Shown here: in pieces, positions 1 through 11,143 of the stretch
Position numbering within the stretch: the first letter of the stretch is position 1
How the letters are laid out: the number at the start of each line of letters is the position of its first letter
Assembly (NCBI RefSeq): GCF_001704415.2
Contig: NC_030817.1
Location: 55,661,550-55,725,549, forward strand
From: Capra hircus
Taxonomy: Eukaryota > Chordata > Mammalia > Artiodactyla > Bovidae
Length of the DNA stretch: 64,000 bases
Direction of reading: 5' to 3'
The notes under the pieces: model-generated
What the model was told of the DNA's origin: nothing
The model's input: only the letters and a program-made list of their open reading frames with translations
The model's database searches: none
Program-made: the position numbers and the translations under genes

Positions 1-632
1 GTCCCATACCTCCAGTTTTGTATTGGACTCCGCTCTATGTCTCACTGAATACATCCCAAAGAGACTCATTGGTGGCTTTTCACCCCAGCCTGTGCCTTCC
101 AGCACCTCTCTCCTCCTCAGTCAATGGCTTTTTCATTTTCCCAGTTGTTTTGGATAGAGATGTTCCTTCACCGTCAATTTTTTCTTCTTCTCTTCTTGTC
201 TTCTTCTTCCCAGTATTCTGGGCTTCTCTCCCACGTTGCTCGTTGGTTCTGCACCATCTGCCCTAGAACTCCCAGACCTCCGTTTGCCCCTTTCTCCCTG
301 CTGCCCTAGTGTCTTCTTCCTGCTGAGCTCCCGTGTGGTCTGTCCTGCTGCTCAATTCTGCTCTCACCCCATGTCATGGCTCTGTCTTTCTGTGATTGAG
401 TCTTTCTCTGCTTGGCTGCAGAGACCATTCATTTACTCTTCAGAAAATCCAATGATTAGACGGGGAAGAGATGATTCAGGCAGGGACACTTATATTGTAC
501 TGCTTCCTGTTCTCAGGGAATGAAAAGTATTAACCATCCCACTCTCTCTGGTGTATTGTATAAACAGCATCCATGATATCATTGAGTTCCACAGTCTTTC
601 CCACCGACTGTTACCACCAGCCATGCTCATGG

Positions 633-839
633 GGCTTTCCTGGTGGCTCAGACAGTGAAGAATGTGCCTGCAGTGTGGGAGACCCAGTTTCAATCCCTGG
701 GTTGGGAAGATCCCCTGGAGAAGGGAGTGGCTACCTACTCCGGTGTTCTTACCTGGGGAATTTCATGGACAGAGGAGCCTAGCAGGCTACAGTCCATGGG
801 TTCCCATAGAGTCAGACACAGCTGAGCCACTTTCATTTT
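633..839 (+). mobile_element. Bov-tA SINE
   Basis: Ruminant tRNA-Glu/BovB-derived SINE. The head has the tRNA-like promoter region and the body ends in the Bov-A motif of an amplifiable BovB 3' end. A perfect 11-bp target-site duplication (catgctcatgg at 622-632 and 840-850) marks it as a retrotransposed unit. It mobilises in trans with BovB machinery (family knowledge). Confidence 0.9.
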
Positions 840-949
840 CATGCTCATGGATCTCAGGTTCAGGAATCCCCATAGCTGTCACCAGCCACAGGGGAGAAAC
901 TGACCCATGGAGTGGTCTGCATCACAGCGGATCTGTCAGTTTATTTCTA

Positions 950-1290
950 GAGTTGTTTTTATTGAAGTATAGTTGAAGTACAGTATGATGTTCGTTTCAG
1001 CTGTACAGCATAGTGATTCAGTATTTTTGTGGATGCTACTCCGTTACAGGTTCTGGGATAATGGCCAGAATTCCCTGTGCTATACAGTACATCTTTCTTG
1101 CTTATCTATTTTATACATAGTAGTTTGTTTTTGTTAGTCTCACACCCTTAATTTGTCCCTCTCCTTTTCTTTTCCCCTTTGGTAATCACATGTTTTCTTT
1201 ATCCATGAGTCTGATTCTGTTTTGCATATACATTCATTTGTATTCTTTTTTAAATTCCATGTATAAATGATATCATACATTTTGATTTCC
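950..1290 (-). mobile_element. L1 3' UTR fragment, antisense
   Basis: Reads as the reverse complement of the common artiodactyl L1 3' end: the 'attgaagtatagttga' start, the gtgattcagt and ctgtgctatacagta blocks and the polypyrimidine tract appear in the expected order. No coding part is present. Confidence 0.75.
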
Positions 1291-1351
1291 TCAAATTGGA
1301 GAGTTTCATATTCATTAAATATGCCTATAAAAAGAGTTGAGTCGAACTTTA

Positions 1352-2322
1352 CAGGCATACTGCATTTCATAGCACCTTGTTTTACTGTGCTTTACAGATA
1401 CCACGTTTTTCTTTTTTTTTATAAATCAAAAGTTTGTGGCAACACTGAGTCAAACAAGTCTATCTCTGTCACTGTTTTTCCAACAGTGTTTGCTCGCTTC
1501 ATATCTCTGTTTTCCACGTTGGTAATCCTAACAGTATTTCAGGCTTTGTCATTATTATATTTGTGATGTGACTATTATAATTGTTTGGGGGAACTTTGAA
1601 CTGCACCCATACAGGAGACAGGGAACTTAATTGATATGTGTGTTCTGACTACTCTACTGACCAGCCATCTCTCTCCCTCTCCTCTGACCTCTTCTATTCC
1701 CCGAAACACAGCAGTATTGAAATTAGGCCAGTAAATAACCCTACAGTGGCCTCCAAGTGGTCAGATAAATGGAAGAGTCTCACGACTCTCACTTTAAGTC
1801 CAAAGCTAGGAATGATTTATTTCGTTAGTGATAAAGGCCAAAACAGACCAAAAGCTAGGCCTTTTGTGCCAAACAGTCAAGTTGTAAATGCAGAGGAAAA
1901 GTTCTCGAAGGAAATTAGAAGTACTGTAGAGAAATCCTTTGTGAAAGGAAAGGTCAGTCAATACAGCAAAATTCACTGTCGTTTTAAGCAGTGGCCACAG
2001 CCAAACTAATCTTCAACTCTACTACCCTCATCAGTCAGCATTCATCAACAAAATGACCTTCCACCAGCAAAACAATCACAACTTGCTAACAGCTCAGAGA
2101 ATGGTTAGCATTTTTTAGCAATAAAATATTTTCTGATAGAGTATATGTATTTTCTTTCCAGACATAATGGTATTGTACACTTAATAGACCACATTATTGT
2201 GTAAACATGACTTTTATATGCACGAGGAAACCAGAAAAATCCATGTCATTCACTCCATTTCAGTATCTCACTTTACTGTGGTGGTCTGAAACCATATCTG
2301 CAACATCTCCAAAGGATGCCTG
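1352..2322 (+). mobile_element. Tigger1-like (pogo/Tc1-mariner) remnant
   Basis: Terminal inverted repeats are visible: caggcatact at the left and the reverse complement ending in ggatgcctg at the right, with TA on the left flank. The interior starts like a Tigger1 transposase gene: residues read from 1730 onward resemble its N-terminal DNA-binding helix-turn-helix, broken by small indels. It then jumps to the sequence near the transposase C-terminus and the 3' non-coding end. Most of the catalytic domain is deleted, so this is a non-autonomous fossil. The 123-codon ORF at 1638-2009 spans the deletion joint and is not a functional protein. Confidence 0.85.
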
Positions 2323-3728
2323 CATATATGGCTTTGTAAGACCGCAGTATTGTAGATGGAAAGCCATCAGATATTCTGAATAAGTCAGTCTAGCCAGTGA
2401 CCAGACTAGAGTCAATTAATTTCGTTTAGAGCAGATTGTCAGTGAATACTGTTGAGTTAAGAAGTATATCTTGATATTTCTCAAGTAAGAAATATTTTCA
2501 TGTTTTCATGGACAGAATTCATGCAGAAGGTAAGCAGAGGTCAGAATGACTGTACAGTTGGAACAGACCAAATGGCTGCTGCATGAGAGTGTGTGTACAC
2601 CCTGCCCCTGGATACCAGAGCTTCTGTTTAAAAGTGTTCTCCATAGCCAAGTGACCAGAGTTGCTTGATATTAGGAAGCTAGTGGTCACTGAGGCTTGCT
2701 GAGAAGCAGATCGAGGCTCCCACCCCAGGCCTGGGCCTGGTCAACCTGTTGTCCTGTGGCCACCTTGTTGCATCTTCAGTTCAGTTCAGGGCTTCCATTC
2801 TCAGAGGGAGCTGTGGTGCTTACTTCCTGTAGATCTTATCTAATGAAAGATAAGAAAGGAGTGTGAGCTTGCCACTCCTGAAGGTTTGTTATCCATGCCT
2901 TTCTAGGATTCTAATGGCTACTCGCTGTGAAGTGCCTTATTGTGAGTGCCAAAATGACAGTGAGCTGGGTAAGTCTGTGTTGGCTCCTCAGGTGCAGAGA
3001 AGTGCCTCCCTTTTGCACCCAAGGCCTGCATTGATAGAGACTGGACTGGGCTGGGTGTCAGGGGTAAGTTTGGCCAAGGAATAGAATAGGTAATTGAAAT
3101 AACCTAGAAGCCATCAACTTGGAAAGTGCATTTAGTGGTTGGATTTAAAATGGCAAAAGAAGGCTTTTGTGAAATAATTCAAACCTAGCCTAAGCACCTA
3201 TCTATTTTTAAAGCCATTGAACTGGGTAAGAAGTAAAATATCCCAGGCTTTTGTCTGAATGAAAGAACAACTAAATCATCTTTTTCTCTACATTGAGACC
3301 CCTGAAGAGTGTGAAGCTGCCTGGCAGACTGAGTGTTTAAAATATCTCACTCTGGCCTCATTAGTGATGGCTGTGCATTGGCCTGGCATTGATGTCCACT
3401 CAGGATTATAGTTCTTCTATGAATTATGCAGGACAGGCAGCATAGCTCTCTTGTTGTGGGGAAATGGAAGCAGAGTGGCCAGTTGCTGTCTCCTGGGGAT
3501 GGGTCTGGGTCTACAAGCCAAGTCTTCTGGTACAGACCTGGTGCAGTTTGGCTGTGAGAAGCACCCCCAGAGGGCAGAGGTGCTCCTTCTCTGTGCCCAG
3601 GAGCTGCTGGGGAGGGAGCCCTGTGGTTGAGGGTACTGACAGGTGTCTACAGGAGACAGCAGTGGGTGGTCTGCCTCTCAGCTGAAGGACATTCACCTGG
3701 GAAACTCCTCTCTCCCTTGGGAAAACCC

Positions 3729-3935
3729 AATGGCTTCCCCAGTCCCTCAGACGGTAGAGAATCTGCCTGTAATACAGGAGACGCAGGTTCGATCCCTGGG
3801 TCGGGAAGATCCTCTGGAGGAGAACATGGCTACGCACTCCAGTTTTCTTGCCTGGAGAATCCCATGAACAGAGGAGCCTAGTGGTCTATATACTCCATGG
3901 GGTTGCAAAGAGCTGGACATGACTGACTAAAACTT
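3729..3935 (+). mobile_element. Bov-tA SINE
   Basis: Head, B-box-like 'ggttcgatccctggg' and Bov-A body are in canonical order, ending near 'gacatgactgactaaaa'. It is nearly full length and moderately diverged. Confidence 0.9.
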
Positions 3936-4213
3936 GGATAAACCCCAAGTAGGGAGCAGCCTGAGGAAGGAGCCTTGGTGAACGCCTGTAGTTTCCTCCT
4001 TCTGGGAGGCTCTCCTTGCCACACTGTGGTAACTCCAAGACTGTGTGCTGCTGTCTTATTCTAATTTTTTTAAATTCGTAGTTCTGTCCAAAGCCTTCTC
4101 TTTAATTGCCATTTTATTCTTTTTAGATTTTTAAAGCTGAAGCTGATTCAGGGTCTAACTTTTTTTTGGCCAGTTGTCATGAATGTCACAGTTTGTCCCT
4201 TTGTGTTTTCCAG

Positions 4214-4385
4214 ACACTCTAAGTGAGAGTCCTCAAATCTCCTGGGAAAATGGTGGCTCTGTCCTTAAAGATTTGTGTCCGCCACTGCAATGTGGTGAAG
4301 ACCATGCAGTTTGAGCCATCCACGGCTGTGTACGATGCATGTCGAGTCATTCGAGAAAGGGTGCCCGAGGCGCAAACTGGCCAAG
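4214..4385 (+). CDS. TLN2: Talin-2 coding exon 1 (start codon; F0)
   Basis: First coding exon of talin-2, the cytoskeletal adaptor linking integrin beta tails to actin and vinculin at adhesions. Acceptor ttttccag ends at 4213 and donor gtaggt begins at 4386. The first 36 nt are 5' UTR. Translation starts at ATG 4250 in a strong context (A at -3, G at +4), with an in-frame TAA at 4220-4222 excluding an upstream start. It encodes residues 1-45 plus one base of codon 46, the first strands and helix of the ubiquitin-like F0 domain, which binds Rap1 (family knowledge). Residues 8-14 (ICVRHCN) fit talin-2; talin-1 is two residues shorter here. Because the exon begins with an acceptor, upstream non-coding exons must exist. 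Confidence 0.97.
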
Positions 4386-5470
4386 GTAGGTCACTGGTTA
4401 TTTGCTGGCTGCTTGAAGTGTGTTTGTATGTTTTGCCCTTGGTAGCTAAGGAAACAGAGGCTCTGCATATGTGCACAGGTCAGCTAGCGTATACGTTTCA
4501 AATGTAATTCTTATCCTGGACCTTACTCGCCTCGTATGTAAAACTTGTAATGACATGACATCATTGTGGTTCTGCCAGTGAACCAGCATCATCATGATGT
4601 CCCTTTCATACTTCAGCAACGTGTTCCGCAGTTTACAAATCACTTTTTGGTATAAAGGCCTGTAGAGTACAGATGAAGTTGCTCTAACAGTTATTGCTTT
4701 TGTGTATCCTGAGCCCTGTTTCACTGTTTCTACTGCCAGCAGCCTGAAGAAGACTGGAACTCCCATCAGGACCCAGGGCAAGCATCATATTTCAAGTACT
4801 TTGCAGGGGCTTCTAATCTTTATCTCAAACCTTAAAAAAAAAAATCGTGATACATGTTTTGTTTAATGTTTGGTTAAACCACTGACCACAGTTAATCTGA
4901 GTTTAAACAAGTCAGTCATACAAGTTTATTTTCCATTTCCCTTTGTCTTCTGTCTACGTTTCCTTCCTTTATTTAGCGTTTGACTGATGCATAAGAAATT
5001 GAGGTTACTCCCGAATTCATAAGCCTTTAGTGTGAAAATGGAGTAAAACTTTCCTTAAAAATTGGAATCATAAAAATCAAACAAAGACAGTTATTGTTAG
5101 GCATGGGTCTTCTTGAAAAGTTCTGTTACTCACAAAACCACAAATCTTTTGGTCCAAAAGCAATGTCTATATTATTCAAAACACTGTTATTTCTAGATTA
5201 ATCCACCTACCCCCCCCCCAAAAAAAAAAAAGAAAGTTTGCCCAGGTTCCCAAGTTCTGGTTATCCAATCATATCTGATGTTTTTACTTTTCTGTTACTG
5301 TTTATTCTCAGACTTTTTTAAACTTTGTTTGAGTTGGATTGCTATAAAGCTCTGGTGAAGATACAAACCTTTATAGATCTTGAAGTTGTTTTTCTAAGAA
5401 ACAACAGGAGCTCTGGCCCTCATCTGGGTCTCTGAGGTTTCCTTGAATCACATTTAGGAAGAGACAAATC

Positions 5471-5529
5471 TTGAGACAAGAAATGATACTGCTTTCCTCC
5501 TGCCTCCACCATCTTGTACTTCCTGGGTT
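5471..5529. repeat. 59-bp direct repeat, left copy
   Basis: Pairs with 6027-6085, differing at two bases out of 59. The two copies flank the BovB fragment exactly, so this is most simply an unusually long target-site duplication. Confidence 0.85.
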
Positions 5530-6026
5530 CGGTTCAGTTCAGTTCAGTTCAGTCGCTCAGTCGTGTCCGACTCTTTGCAACCCCATGAATCGCAGCACGC
5601 CAGGCCTCCCTGTCCATCACCAACTCCCAGAGTTCACTCAGACGCACATCCGTCGAGTCAGTGTTGCCGTCCAGCCATCTCATCCTCTGTCGTCCCCTTC
5701 TCCTCCTGCCCTCAATCCCTCCCAGCATCACAGTCTTTTCCAATGAATCAACTCTTTGCATGAGGTGGCCAAAGTACTGGAGCTTCAGCTTTAGCATCAT
5801 TCCTTCCAAAGAAATCCCAGGGCTGATCTCCTTCAGAATGGACTGGTTGGATCTCCTTGCAGTCCAAGGGTCTCTCAAGAGTCTTCTCCAACACCACAGT
5901 TCAAAAGCATCAATTCTTTGGCGCTCAGCCTTCTTCACAGTCCAACTCTCACATCCATACATGACCGCAGGAAAAATCATAGCCTTGACTAGACGGACCT
6001 TAGTCGGCAAAGTAATGTCTCTACTT
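5530..6026 (-). mobile_element. BovB (RTE) LINE 3' fragment
   Basis: Read on the minus strand, a 153-codon open stretch (5549-6010) matches the C-terminal part of the BovB ORF2 protein after the reverse transcriptase core, with WTVKKAE, YFGHLMQR and RWLDG blocks. The element is 5'-truncated and keeps its 3' tail, seen on the + strand as (ttcag)n near 5532-5552. The RT catalytic region is absent. BovB entered ruminants by horizontal transfer (established for the family). Confidence 0.92.
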
Positions 6027-6085
6027 TTGAGACAGGAAATGATACCGCTTTCCTCCTGCCTCCACCATCTTGTACTTCCTGGGTT
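6027..6085. repeat. 59-bp direct repeat, right copy
   Basis: Second copy of the duplication flanking the BovB insertion; see the left copy at 5471-5529. Confidence 0.85.
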
Positions 6086-6670
6086 AAATTAAGGGATTTC
6101 TGTGAAAACACAGAAGGTTTAACTCTCCAACTTTACTCATAATTTGATGGTATGGGGAGCAGAGACTTCACCTCATGGGAACTCTATCTTTTATTTTGTA
6201 ATGCCATGTGGGGGTGATGGAAGAATTATGCCAAGTATAAAGTCTCCATCAGCCCCTCTTTACCTGAGTGGCCTTGGACTTGAGTGATTATTTCCATAGT
6301 CTCTCGTAAGTTCTTGGCCTGACTTTTAAAGCACATGGTAGGAAACAAAAGACCAGTTCAGTAACAAGAAATTTAGACTGCTTTTTTTCTGGCATTTCCC
6401 TAAATTTTAGACATACCTACTACCAACTGGTTTTAGAAATCTGAACCTCATATGTGGGTGCTGGTTTTGCAGCTCAGCTCTTATTCTTCTCAATCTGTTT
6501 TAGTCCAGTGGCTGCTCATGTTTGGAGAATGAAGTATTTCTCTGATGAAGGAGACCACCTCCCCCAGCCCCACCTCCCATCCTGCCAAGTCAGCAGATTT
6601 AAGGGCCTGGAAGTCAGTGATGGGTTCATCATCACTTTCCCTTTTATTTTTCCTTCTGTTTTTCCTCCAG

Positions 6671-6768
6671 CTTCTGACTATGGGCTATTTCTCTCGGATG
6701 AAGACCCCAGGAAAGGAATTTGGCTGGAAGCAGGCAGAACACTGGATTACTACATGTTGAGAAATGGG
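6671..6768 (+). CDS. TLN2: Talin-2 coding exon 2 (F0)
   Basis: 98-bp exon between acceptor tttcctccag and donor gtatgc. It completes codon 46 and ends on a codon boundary at residue 78. Encoded motifs SDYGLFLSDEDPRKG and DYYMLRNG are hallmark talin F0 sequence, close to talin-1. No stop or frameshift. Confidence 0.97.
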
Positions 6769-7369
6769 GTATGCTGTTGATCTTTCTTTGATTTTTCATC
6801 ACTTTCTTCCTAGGCCTTCCATAGAAGGCAACATGATTATGCTTCAAAGAAAAGGAGAGATTGGAAAATCTATTTTGATTTCAGAGCATTGTTTAATAGT
6901 TTTGATGTAATGTATTTTGTAAAGTCTGTCCAGGTTAGTGATAGGAAATATCAACAGTCCAAATTCTTGAAACTTCACAGAGTAATTAAAACAGCATGAG
7001 GCTATGATTTTAAGCTATTTCGACATGCTGTTGTTGGACTTTGGTAATTATGAATTAGAGCATTTTCCTCTAAGTATGTAGGAAGTTCCCTGGTGACTGG
7101 TGATAGAAAGTAAGGATCCAGAGGGAACAAAAAAGTTGTTCGTTCTGTCTATCAAGCTATCAAGCTATCTATCAATCCTAAAGATTGTCAGAGGTTAAAT
7201 CATAACCAGTGTTTTTGCTTTTATAAAAAGTTCATATTAGCTGTGTTTAATCACTATCAGTAATATTAACAACAAAAATGGTTGTGTTGTGGAAGTAGGA
7301 AGAAATAATGAGTAAAAAGTAATGAGTAACAGGAAACCATATTCATTATCATATAATAACATATAATGG

Positions 7370-7470
7370 AAGATGCCCTGAAAAAATGTACGTTTGTAAC
7401 TGAATCACTTTGCTGTATACCCGAAACAAATACAAAGTGTAAATCAACTATACTTCAGTTTATTTTAACG
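7370..7470 (+). mobile_element. L1 3' end fragment, sense
   Basis: The 'aactgaatcactttgctgta' block followed by 'gtaaatcaactatacttca' is the terminal segment of artiodactyl L1 3' UTRs, here in sense orientation with a degraded tail. Confidence 0.65.
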
Positions 7471-7490
7471 TGTTATATTCTGTTCAACTT

Positions 7491-7600
7491 AACTTCTGAG
7501 ATATGCTGGGTTTTGATGTACAGAATAGACATATCAGATTAGTCAAACTTCTGAGATATACTGGATTTTGATGGACAGAATAGAAGTATCAGATTAGTCA
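7491..7600. repeat. 55-bp tandem duplication
   Basis: Two adjacent 55-bp units, 7491-7545 and 7546-7600, both beginning aacttctgagatat and ending atcagattagtca. They differ at five positions, so the duplication is not recent. Confidence 0.9.
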
Positions 7601-8212
7601 ATATTCCATAAATGAGAGTGAAGTATGAGGTGCCAGTTAATTTTCCTTCCCTAGTTCTATTTTTAAGAAGTGTAGTAAAGAGAAATCTCTTATTTAGATA
7701 TAACTCTCAAACTTATTACCTTTTTGGTTTTGTCATTATAGTGAAAACCACTTTTACAGTGATATACCATTACATGAAGAATTATGGGGGCGTTATTTAT
7801 GTCTTTTATGACATATGTATACAAATCGCTTATTACTGTGTAAGAGACCATTGGAGAAGCACAATCTTTTCAAAAAACAAGTAGGCATTTTCCTTTGCTA
7901 ATTCTCATTACAGCAGATCATTCTCAGCCTTTCAGAAGGACATAGGCTACTTTGACTTTATAGAGGTTAGTTTTCAGTAACTGTGAGCTATAAGTAGTAC
8001 TTCTGGGGTGCAATTTGACTATCAGATTTTAAAGAAATCTTTATGTAAGCAGTTTAGCACTGGAGATTCTGTATTAGTGGCAAAAATCTTGTGAAAAATT
8101 AGAAGGAGGGAATCAGAGGGAGCTAGGGAAAATTCTTTTATTAAAGAGAAGTGCCCAAGTTTATTAACTAATTTCCCAGGCAACATGAAATATTTGCATG
8201 ATTTTGCTCTAG

Positions 8213-8342
8213 GATATTTTGGAATATAAAAAGAAACAGAGACCTCAGAAAATTCGAATGCTCGATGGATCCGTGAAAACGGTGATGGTGGACGACTCCA
8301 AGACGGTTGGGGAACTCCTGGTTACTATCTGCAGCAGGATAG
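8213..8342 (+). CDS. TLN2: Talin-2 coding exon 3 (F0/F1)
   Basis: 130-bp exon between acceptor tgctctag and donor gtgagc, encoding residues 79-121 plus one base of codon 122. It finishes F0 (EYKKKQRP) and opens the F1 ubiquitin-like subdomain with KIRMLDGSVKTVMVDDSKTV. The reading frame is intact and the join to exon 4 restores the glycine of the IGITNYEEYSL block. Confidence 0.97.
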
Positions 8343-9207
8343 GTGAGCGTTCACATGCCAAGCTTCTGGATTTTGCTTTGTTTTTAATAACATGCCTCTC
8401 CTTTTTTCACCCACTTCGGGTGTCTAGGCAATTTTAAACATAACACATTGACTTTGGTGCAATCCCAAGAGAGTGTGTTCATTTTCCTGATTTGCAAACC
8501 GGCTAACTGATATCGTAAACACTTAAGCGTCTCTCTGAGTCACAAGTGAGAGCTTTTATTTCCCTTTCAAAATAAAATGAATTCTCCAGTTGAAAATAAT
8601 GTTTCTGAAATCATATGGTTCAGGCTCCCACCCATGACTGGGAGATTCTGTCTAAGCATCACTGACTCCCATTACCTCCTAAAGACTCATGGGGACAGCC
8701 TATACAATCATATTAGACATTGCTTCTATTCATCTCCTCAAAGAACAAGTCTGTCTCCTTTCTACTGGGTTGGCCAAAATGTTCGTTTGGCTTTTGGTAA
8801 CGTCTTACAGATGTTGCACTGTATGAACCGGCTTGAATATTTGAAGAAAGTGGCCTTTCCTGTCTTATTTTTCTCATCATGAAAATGAAGCCCAGGTCCT
8901 TCAGACACTGCTTGTTTGACATTGTCTTACCTTCCTCTGTTCTATTTCTACTTTGTTCTTATTACTCGAAAATTACTCAGGAGACTTTAGCATGACATTG
9001 GAATGTGACTTAACTAGTGGAGGACCCTCCTTTGTGGCCAGGTACTTGATGCATGTTCCCTGGAGTGACCCTGACCTTCCACCTCGGCAAGGCTTCTTTC
9101 TGTCCTTCATTCCCAGGGACTCCTTGGAGTATTACAGGCCCCAGGACGAAAGGGACTGATGGCGAGGTAGTCACTAATCTAACTGATAAACTCTTTGATA
9201 ATTTTAG
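8343..9207 (+). other. TLN2: TLN2 intron 3
   Basis: GT-AG intron of 865 bp. A short mariner-like terminal piece sits near 8763-8810. I recognise nothing else; the ORFs here are not splice-supported. Confidence 0.9.
8763..8810 (+). mobile_element. Mariner-like terminal fragment
   Basis: The phrase 'gggttggccaaaatgttcg' followed by 'tttggcttttggtaacgtct' resembles one end of the bovine mariner family (Mariner1_BT type). Only one end is visible, with no paired inverted end, so the call is tentative. Confidence 0.5.
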
Positions 9208-9360
9208 GAATTACAAACTATGAAGAATACTCTTTAATCCAAGAAACAATTGAAGAAAAGAAAGAAGAAGGGACGGGTACGCTAAAAAAAGACAGGACAC
9301 TGTTAAGAGATGAGAGGAAGATGGAGAAGCTGAAGGCCAAGCTTCACACGGATGACGACT
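9208..9360 (+). CDS. TLN2: Talin-2 coding exon 4 (F1 loop)
   Basis: 153-bp exon between acceptor attttag and donor gtgagt, encoding residues 122-172 with split codons at both ends. It carries most of the long F1 insertion loop: EEKKEEGTGTLKKDRTLL then RDERKMEKLKAKLHTDDD. The loop is strongly basic in its middle and in talins is thought to form a transient helix on acidic membranes (family knowledge). Frame intact. Confidence 0.97.
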
Positions 9361-11143
9361 GTGAGTGTCCAGGGAGGAAGTGTGATGTGGGCACATGGGC
9401 TGCCCGGCCTCTCTCCTCTCCCATAATTTGTATGGTCCAGAACAGGGGTCTTTATTCCTTTGTTTTATTTCATCTATGAATATTTGGGTCTATGTCACTA
9501 AAAGAAAAAGACCCTTAAGGGGGAAAAAAGTGATAATAGCATTTCACACCTAAAAGGTAATCTTTTAATGTCAAATATATTCATGTTTACAGTTTCTCTA
9601 TTGCCTTCTGAAAAAAGCTTTTTTGTTAGCAGTTTGAACTAGGGTCCAAATAAGCTTGGATGAAAGGCTGCTTAACTCTTTTAGTCCCAAGGCTTTCTTT
9701 CCATCCCTCTCTCTCTCTCTCTTTTTTTTTGCCTTGTAATTATTGAGGGGAAAAACCTGGATTGTTACTTGTATAAAATTTTCTACATTCTGCATATTGT
9801 TAGATGCCTGCAGTGTCATCTAACATGTTCATAGGTCCCTTTTAATTCCTGAGTTCTGGAGGCTTGATCAGATATGTGTATCCATGTTTAAGAATAGCGA
9901 CTCCTATGTGGTACGTCCATTGGGAAGCTGAATTTGATTGTTTCCTTTTTGTGACGTTAACAGCCTTGGATGACTATTGCCTCGATCCATTATTTCCTTA
10001 GGGGTTACAAAATAGTAATATAATTCCACCACAGGAAAATCCTTTTCTATGGCTACAGAGTTAATATACAGAAAAACAAGTATGTGTATACCATGTGTCC
10101 CCAGAGCCTGTATTTTGTGCACTGGCTGACATCTCCCCAACATACCTTCCCAGAAGGATCATACTTTATGCACTTTTCACTCAGACCTTCCCAACTTCTT
10201 ACTTTCTTTCATTGTTCTTTCTCTTGCTGTTGCATTGGGAAGATGTCATCCTTGTCCTTATGTTCGTTGGACTTCAGTGGGGCTTTCATTTCCTCTGACC
10301 CTTTCTCCAGTCTCTCTCTCTCTCTTTTTTTTTTTTTCTTTTGCCTCATTCAATTTCCAGTTGCATGCTTCTTTCCAGGTGAGACCTTGGTAGACAAATC
10401 CTGAGGATTATACTGTGCATGTTGCTCTCTGGGCTAGTGTGGGAGAGGAGGTCCATTCGATACATTCCAGGTGCTAAAGTCAAAGTTTGTTAATAAACAC
10501 TTGCTCTCAGTATGTGTGTGTGTGTTAAGCCTGGGGAGGAGTGTAGGAATGAGAGCTGTGGGAAGCGTAGAGGAACGATCCATCCCCATGCATCTAGGTA
10601 TCAGGCCAGTATTTTCTAAATGGGTGAGGTTACTGGTGGGCCATGTGCAGGGTTCTGCCCTCCCCTACCCCTCAGTGTCCTGTCCTCTCCTGGTCCCATT
10701 ACTTCCAGTTACCTCCTCTTTTCTGCCTAAGGTCAAGGATAGTAACTCACTATGCTCAGAGTTTATAAATTATTTCACCTGATCAGAGTAAAGACCAGTC
10801 TTGACTTAAAAGAAAATGCAGACTTGATTGTCTTGGCTTAAAGCACTGTTTTCCTTGTTTCGTCCTCCACTCAAGGAATCGGCATATTATAAATTCATTG
10901 TAGGGTTTTACTAACTTAGGAATAGCCATGAACTTCTCTGTCATTTGCTTTTTCATATGTCATGTAGTATGCATCCAATTACTTTGCCAAGTTAAAGAGC
11001 TCAGATTTAATCTAAGAAGCAACTGTAACTGGATATGAGCATATTAAAAATCCACATCTGCATCATGCTGCTGTTTTGGTTAATCCCCTTGAACTAAGAG
11101 GAAAAGTAGACACAGTTCTTTCATATGTCATCTTGCGTTGCAG
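9361..11143 (+). other. TLN2: TLN2 intron 4
   Basis: GT-AG intron of 1783 bp. Apart from short pyrimidine tracts near 9710-9730 and 10311-10340 and a (TG)n patch near 10511-10525, I recognise no repeat or gene. Confidence 0.9.

Larger units (their letters stand above)
1..4213 (+). other. TLN2: TLN2 upstream intron (3' part)
   Basis: This stretch precedes the acceptor of the ATG exon and is inferred to be the end of an intron separating 5' non-coding exons (outside the window) from the first coding exon. It holds a Bov-tA SINE (633-839), an L1 3' end (950-1290), a Tigger1-like DNA transposon (1352-2322) and a second Bov-tA (3729-3935). I recognise nothing in 1-620, 2323-3728 or 3936-4200. Short ORFs here have no recognisable homology or splice support. 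Confidence 0.7.
4386..6670 (+). other. TLN2: TLN2 intron 1
   Basis: GT-AG intron of 2285 bp. Its only recognised content is a BovB fragment (5530-6026) with its flanking 59-bp duplication (5471-5529, 6027-6085), plus a C/A homopolymer pair near 5212-5231. I recognise nothing in the rest. Confidence 0.9.
6769..8212 (+). other. TLN2: TLN2 intron 2
   Basis: GT-AG intron of 1444 bp. It contains a short L1 3'-end fragment (about 7370-7470) and a 55-bp tandem duplication (7491-7600). The remainder is AT-rich with no feature I recognise. Confidence 0.9.

Noticed and set aside
633..839. tRNA-like sequences in Bov-tA and CHR SINEs as tRNA genes
   Set aside because: They are SINE heads with degraded cloverleafs, followed by SINE bodies; no stand-alone tRNA was seen.
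1638..2009. 123-codon ORF suggesting a small DNA-binding protein
   Set aside because: Only the first part resembles the Tigger transposase N-terminus and it contains frameshifts; the C-terminal part is out of the original frame after an internal deletion.
5661..6092. 143-codon plus-strand ORF
   Set aside because: Antisense reading of the BovB fragment at 5530-6026; similar frames appear at 25865 and 42526 for the same reason.
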